Shown: positions 61,134 to 64,000 of the stretch, in pieces
How positions within the stretch are numbered: the stretch's first letter is position 1
Layout of the letters: each line of letters opens with the position of its first letter
NCBI GenBank assembly: GCA_964035015.1
Contig: CAXIUP010000120.1
Location: 62,001 to 126,000 of the forward strand
Length of the DNA stretch: 64,000 nt
From: Corallium rubrum
Lineage: Eukaryota > Cnidaria > Anthozoa > Scleralcyonacea > Coralliidae
Reading direction: 5' to 3'
The notes under the pieces: generated by a model
The model's database searches: none
What the model was told of the DNA's origin: nothing
The model's input: the letters and a program-made list of their open reading frames with translations, nothing else
Program-made: the position numbers and the translations under genes

Positions 61134-62205
61134 TTAGTAAGGTCTGCTTCTTAGATTATATTTAGGTGTTTTTATTTTAAAAGTAGCATGATAATCTTTC
61201 TTGTCCTCTGATGATAATTGGGACACATCTTCTTTTGTCATGGGTAAATATTTTGATCTAGTCATCATTACATGGTGTTCATACTCGTCTCTTTCATCCG
61301 GAGTCATCTCTGCCAAGTCTTTCTCTGTCGGGTCGCCCAAACCTTCCCAATTATGAAAGAAATTATGTTTAAGCGTCGGTTGTTCAACGGTAGGAGGCGG
61401 TGTTACAAAATAGGTTTTAGGTGTAGCAGGGAAACCCCACGGAAGATCGTCAGTTTCTTGCTTTATCTCCGGTGTCAAATTTGGTGTATTTTTCCGAGGC
61501 TGAGTTTGAAGACTAGTCAGAGGTTGAGACTGATTTTGCATTTGGTTTTGAAAATTCAGAAAACGTCCTAGCTGATTGGAGTAAAGTATGCTCTTTTCTT
61601 CAGGTGTTAACTGTGGCGCTTGTACAATATCTTGCATTTTTTGTTCTGTATTGTACATGGCATTAACGATCGGAGGTAATTGATAGGATTGCTTTTGTAT
61701 GAAACCACCCAGCTGATGCTGCAGGCTGGAGCTATTTTCTCCAGGTAGAACATTGGTCTTGAGGCGGTGATCGTCGTCCGTAGTCGGCTTTAGATCAAGC
61801 ATTAAATAACCATGAGGGCGACTTGTGGCTTCCTCATAACTCTTCATAAATTCATGGACATGACCTGGGTTCACCTGCCTTGCCAAGACAGAAATTTGTT
61901 GCTTATCCCTCGGAGACTTAAAGAGCACAATATAGTGTGCGTTGAGGCTGATGTTTCTTGTTTCTTTGCCTTGATGAAATATATTCTGAACAATATAGAT
62001 GACAGATAAATTCCGGTGGTGACTACCTTTAGTAAATAGACTAGCAATACGTTTATCTCTCCCTGATTGAGCCATAAGATCATCGAGGACAATCAGGTTA
62101 CGTTGAGAGATTTCAAGAAAATTATCAGAGTCAATGTCGGAAGATATACCCTCGTAGAATTCGATGCCTGGTATTGTCTTGTTCATTTCTAAATACATGG
62201 CTGCC
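61134..62205 (-). pseudogene. Polinton-like FtsK/HerA-type packaging ATPase, main part
   Basis: Walker B 'LIVLDDLMAQSG', then the conserved 'FTKGSHHRNLSVIYIVQNIF' and 'HYIVLFKSPRDKQQISVLAR', a pattern typical of Polinton/Maverick (A32-like) genome-packaging ATPases. A Gln/Pro-rich tail follows ending 'NLRSRPY'. It joins the Walker A exon/ORF upstream across what looks like a one-base deletion near 62200. Old endogenous virus-like element, or frameshift error. Confidence 0.75.
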
Positions 62206-62472
62206 ATTGTCCATAACACCAAATGATACGTTCGGGAGGAGGATTAATCGTAGTTTTGGCGTTTTCCAGAAGCGTTTTCACCCATACAGTTTTACCACTC
62301 TGGGTACATCCGGCTACTATGCACGTAAAAGGATGCTGCATAACTGTTGATCCATTGACCACAGGTGTTGCTTTCCTCGAGTGACTTTCTCCGTGGACAT
62401 CTTCCAAATGGCGCCGTAAATTAAAGGGTTTGGAATTGCTCTTTCCGCAAATATCACAGGCGTAGGGCATGT
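62200..62472 (-). pseudogene. N-terminal part of the packaging ATPase with fused C2H2 zinc finger
   Basis: The likely start is the Met before 'PYACDICGK' (about 62470), chosen because the zinc finger follows directly; further upstream Met codons exist to 62515. Residues 1-28 are a C2H2-like finger (C-x2-C ... H-x4-H in 'FNLRRHLEDVH'). Then Walker A 'AGCTQSGKTVWVK' and 'PPERIIWCYGQWQP', where the frame breaks. The finger fused to the ATPase is unusual for the basic ATPase, although I have a general impression of similar cnidarian proteins. Confidence 0.7.
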
Positions 62473-62520
62473 TGCTTTGGAGGCTATCAGTGGCAAAATG
62501 ATTTCTCCCAAACAAATGCC

Positions 62521-62550
62521 AGGTATATATATATATGTGTATATTTCTAC
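62521..62550. repeat. (AT/GT)n microsatellite
   Basis: Short ATATATATGTGTATAT tract just upstream of the ATPase start. Confidence 0.8.
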
Positions 62551-62564
62551 CCTTGAATTCGAGT

Positions 62565-62905
62565 CCAGGCTTTTAGCTCCGAGCCCCTCGGTCCAAGCTC
62601 CGAGCCCCCGGCTCCCAGCTCCGAGCCCCCAGGGTTCTAGCTCCGAGCTCTTGGCTCCTAGCTCCGAGCCCCCGGCTCCTGGCTCCGAGCCCTTGGCTCC
62701 TGGCTCCGAGCCCTTTGGCTCCTGGCTCCCAGCCCTTGACTCCTGGCTCCGAGCCCCCGGCTCCTGGCTCCGAGCCCTTGGCTCCTAGCTCCGAGCCCCC
62801 GGCTCCTGGCTCCGAGCCCTTGGCTCCTGGCTCCGAGCCCCCGGCTCCTGGCTCCTAGCTCCGAACTTTTGGCTCCTGCTCCGAACCCTTTGCTCCTAAC
62901 TCCGA
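62565..62905. repeat. GC-rich minisatellite, unit about 21 bp
   Basis: Sixteen or so variants of GGCTCCTGGCTCCGAGCCC(C/T)(C/T). It sits between the ATPase and the oppositely transcribed genes. Apparent Pro/Ser/Gly-rich ORFs across it are spurious. Confidence 0.9.
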
Positions 62906-62919
62906 GGCCTTTCCTCCTC

Positions 62920-63075
62920 CTGTTTCTCTTCCTTCTCCTCTTCCTCTTTTTTCTTTCTACTCCTTAGCTTCCTCTTATCTTCCTCTTATCTTCCCTTTAT
63001 CTTCCTTATCTTCCTCTTATCTTCCTCTTATCTTCCTCTTATCTTCCCTTTATGTTCCTTATCTTCCTCCTATCG
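62920..63075. repeat. Pyrimidine-rich tandem repeat (CTTATCTTCCT)n
   Basis: About a dozen imperfect 10-12 bp units of CTTATCTTCCT. Strongly strand-asymmetric (pyrimidine on plus), potential triplex or H-DNA sequence. Confidence 0.85.
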
Positions 63076-63181
63076 GCCTTATTTCAGTCCCAGATCCCTC
63101 AAGAATATCTGTCACAAATTCAAAATATATAGATATGCTCTGGCGGGATTCAATCATTTGCAACCTTACTTTCATTGAGTG

Positions 63182-63499
63182 ATGTTTACCAACGAACAGA
63201 GAGCATTTCTTCAGTTTTTGTGTCTTTCAAAACCCGTACAACAGCGAGCTGTTTTGGAGTCTGCGAGCCCTGAGCAGGTTCGATGTATATGCGAGTGTGC
63301 GCACAATTTATGGCAAATGCACTACCAACTACCTCGTCAGGTGATTGAAACACTTAGCCCTTACCAGGACGATCTACACATTTTGGTTGATCCCCGACGA
63401 ACTTTTAGACGAAAAAAGAAAACACTGGTTCAAAACGGTGAAGGATTTCTAAGCCTGTTGCTTGGTCCTGTTTTAGAAGGACTCGCAGAAATGGTATAA
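63182..63499 (+). CDS. Polinton-like accessory ORF of unknown function
   Basis: 105 aa from ATG 63182 ('MFTNEQRAFLQFLC'); a GTG three bases upstream is in frame but unlikely in a eukaryote. Contains 'SASPEQVRCICECAHNL', 'RRTFRRKKKTLVQNGEGF' and a C-terminal 'LLLGPVLEGLAEMV' hydrophobic helix. Similar short ORFs recur in Polinton/adintovirus-like elements (remembered pattern). Basic middle and hydrophobic end could suit a minor virion or DNA-binding protein; function unknown. Confidence 0.5.
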   Translation: MFTNEQRAFLQFLCLSKPVQQRAVLESASPEQVRCICECAHNLWQMHYQLPRQVIETLSPYQDDLHILVDPRRTFRRKKKTLVQNGEGFLSLLLGPVLEGLAEMV

Positions 63500-63543
63500 A
63501 AGAACTAAAAGTTTCTACGATAGTCAGTTTAAGCGTGAACATC

Positions 63544-64000
63544 ATGGAAGAAACAAGTCTCGCTAATTATCGCGTCCAACAAATAATATCACATTTACAC
63601 TACGAAATTGATGAAGACAAAGTGTCTTCTCTGCTAAACAGTTTGCTGATATCTCATAGTCTTCTCACGTGGAATTCAAGAGGGGAAATAGTATATAACG
63701 GAAAAACTATTTCAAGAACAAATATCACTGATTTGATAGAATATTGTCTAACAGAATACGATGCCAAGATTCCCGAGCCCCTTGGTTTAGATATTTTTGT
63801 TAAAGGACTAGCAAGTTTGAGAATTGATAAAAGTCTCATTGAAAATGTTCAAGTTTTGACCATGCTGGCACGTCACGAACATCAAGAGCCGGAATCCGAA
63901 AGCGAAGACGAAGAAACTGACTCCGAAACTGAACAAGAAGAGTCGGACGCGGAGCAATGGAGTGGAGAGGACTCGGAGAGAAATGAAGAACTTACTGGAG
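63544..64000 (+). CDS. Polinton-like ORF of unknown function, runs off the window
   Basis: ATG at 63544, open for 152 codons to the window end with no stop. N-terminal 115 residues include 'LTWNSRGEIVYNGKTI' and 'PEPLGLDIFVKGLASL', a helical domain I associate with ORFs beside packaging genes in cnidarian Polinton-like elements. The C-terminal part is strongly acidic (Glu/Asp/Ser repeats). Separated from the previous ORF by 44 bp and in the same direction, so possibly co-transcribed. Confidence 0.5.
   Translation, partial: MEETSLANYRVQQIISHLHYEIDEDKVSSLLNSLLISHSLLTWNSRGEIVYNGKTISRTNITDLIEYCLTEYDAKIPEPLGLDIFVKGLASLRIDKSLIENVQVLTMLARHEHQEPESESEDEETDSETEQEESDAEQWSGEDSERNEELTG

Noticed and set aside
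62477..62788. Pro/Ser/Gly-rich plus-strand ORF
   Set aside because: Spans a GC-rich minisatellite and the ATPase start in antisense.
1..64000. CRISPR arrays, operons, prokaryotic promoters
   Set aside because: The repeats are microsatellites or transposon ends, genes have introns, and all families are eukaryotic.

Overview
The window looks like an animal genome, most likely a marine invertebrate and probably an anthozoan cnidarian (coral or sea anemone). The species call is an inference. Support comes from spliceosomal introns, the mix of element families (Gypsy, BEL/Pao, Helitron, Penelope-like, CR1-like and other LINEs, Polinton-like, hAT-like, Tc1/mariner-like, a 5S-type SINE) and abundant pentanucleotide microsatellites. 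I see no convincing intact host gene; most of the 64 kb is layered mobile DNA.

Layout. 1-7000: pentanucleotide arrays, a non-autonomous Helitron inserted in a TTTTA array (1762-3450), a 3 kb foldback with ~1.1-1.2 kb arms (3468-6495) and a Penelope-like endonuclease fragment (6590-6937). 7000-10300: no recognisable gene. 10300-14085 (minus): a multi-exon gene of unknown function with several zinc-binding clusters and two apparent frameshifts. 14289-32982: one minus-strand Gypsy retrotransposon opened twice by later insertions. A young intact BEL/Pao element (26689-32804, identical-looking LTRs, 5-bp target duplication) sits in its 5' LTR. A 7.07 kb foldback with G-rich minisatellite arms (16580-23649, 10-bp target duplication) sits in its RNase H. 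Inside that foldback are three more nested TIR elements (16799-20740, 18718-19740, 18950-19503). 33197-33984: a short relative of the 16799-20740 element.

34075-45477: a second non-autonomous Helitron, then an autonomous Helitron encoding an STPR-repeat/Rep/PIF1 helicase protein with one intron and one in-frame stop, with a 5S-derived SINE near its 3' end. 45478-48112: an old Penelope-like RT relic interrupted by a 1.08 kb inverted dimer of Penelope ends, each arm carrying a hammerhead-ribozyme-like motif. 48113-59895: repeated units made of ACATGTTAC palindromes and a Tc1/mariner-like exon. These are interrupted by a chimeric retrocopy (tRNA-like head, a VPS10/sortilin-like signal-peptide exon, a 5'-truncated CR1-like LINE and a poly-A tail) and by a near-complete second LINE; the last unit is inverted. 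59900-64000: part of a Polinton/Maverick-like element with a packaging ATPase fused to a C2H2 zinc finger, and two oppositely transcribed ORFs.

Nested elements give a relative chronology: Gypsy first, then the G-rich foldback, then the CAATCTCG-TIR element, then the hAT-like element and its guest. BEL/Pao is a separate, recent hit. All coordinates and similarities were read by eye, without alignment software or database searches.
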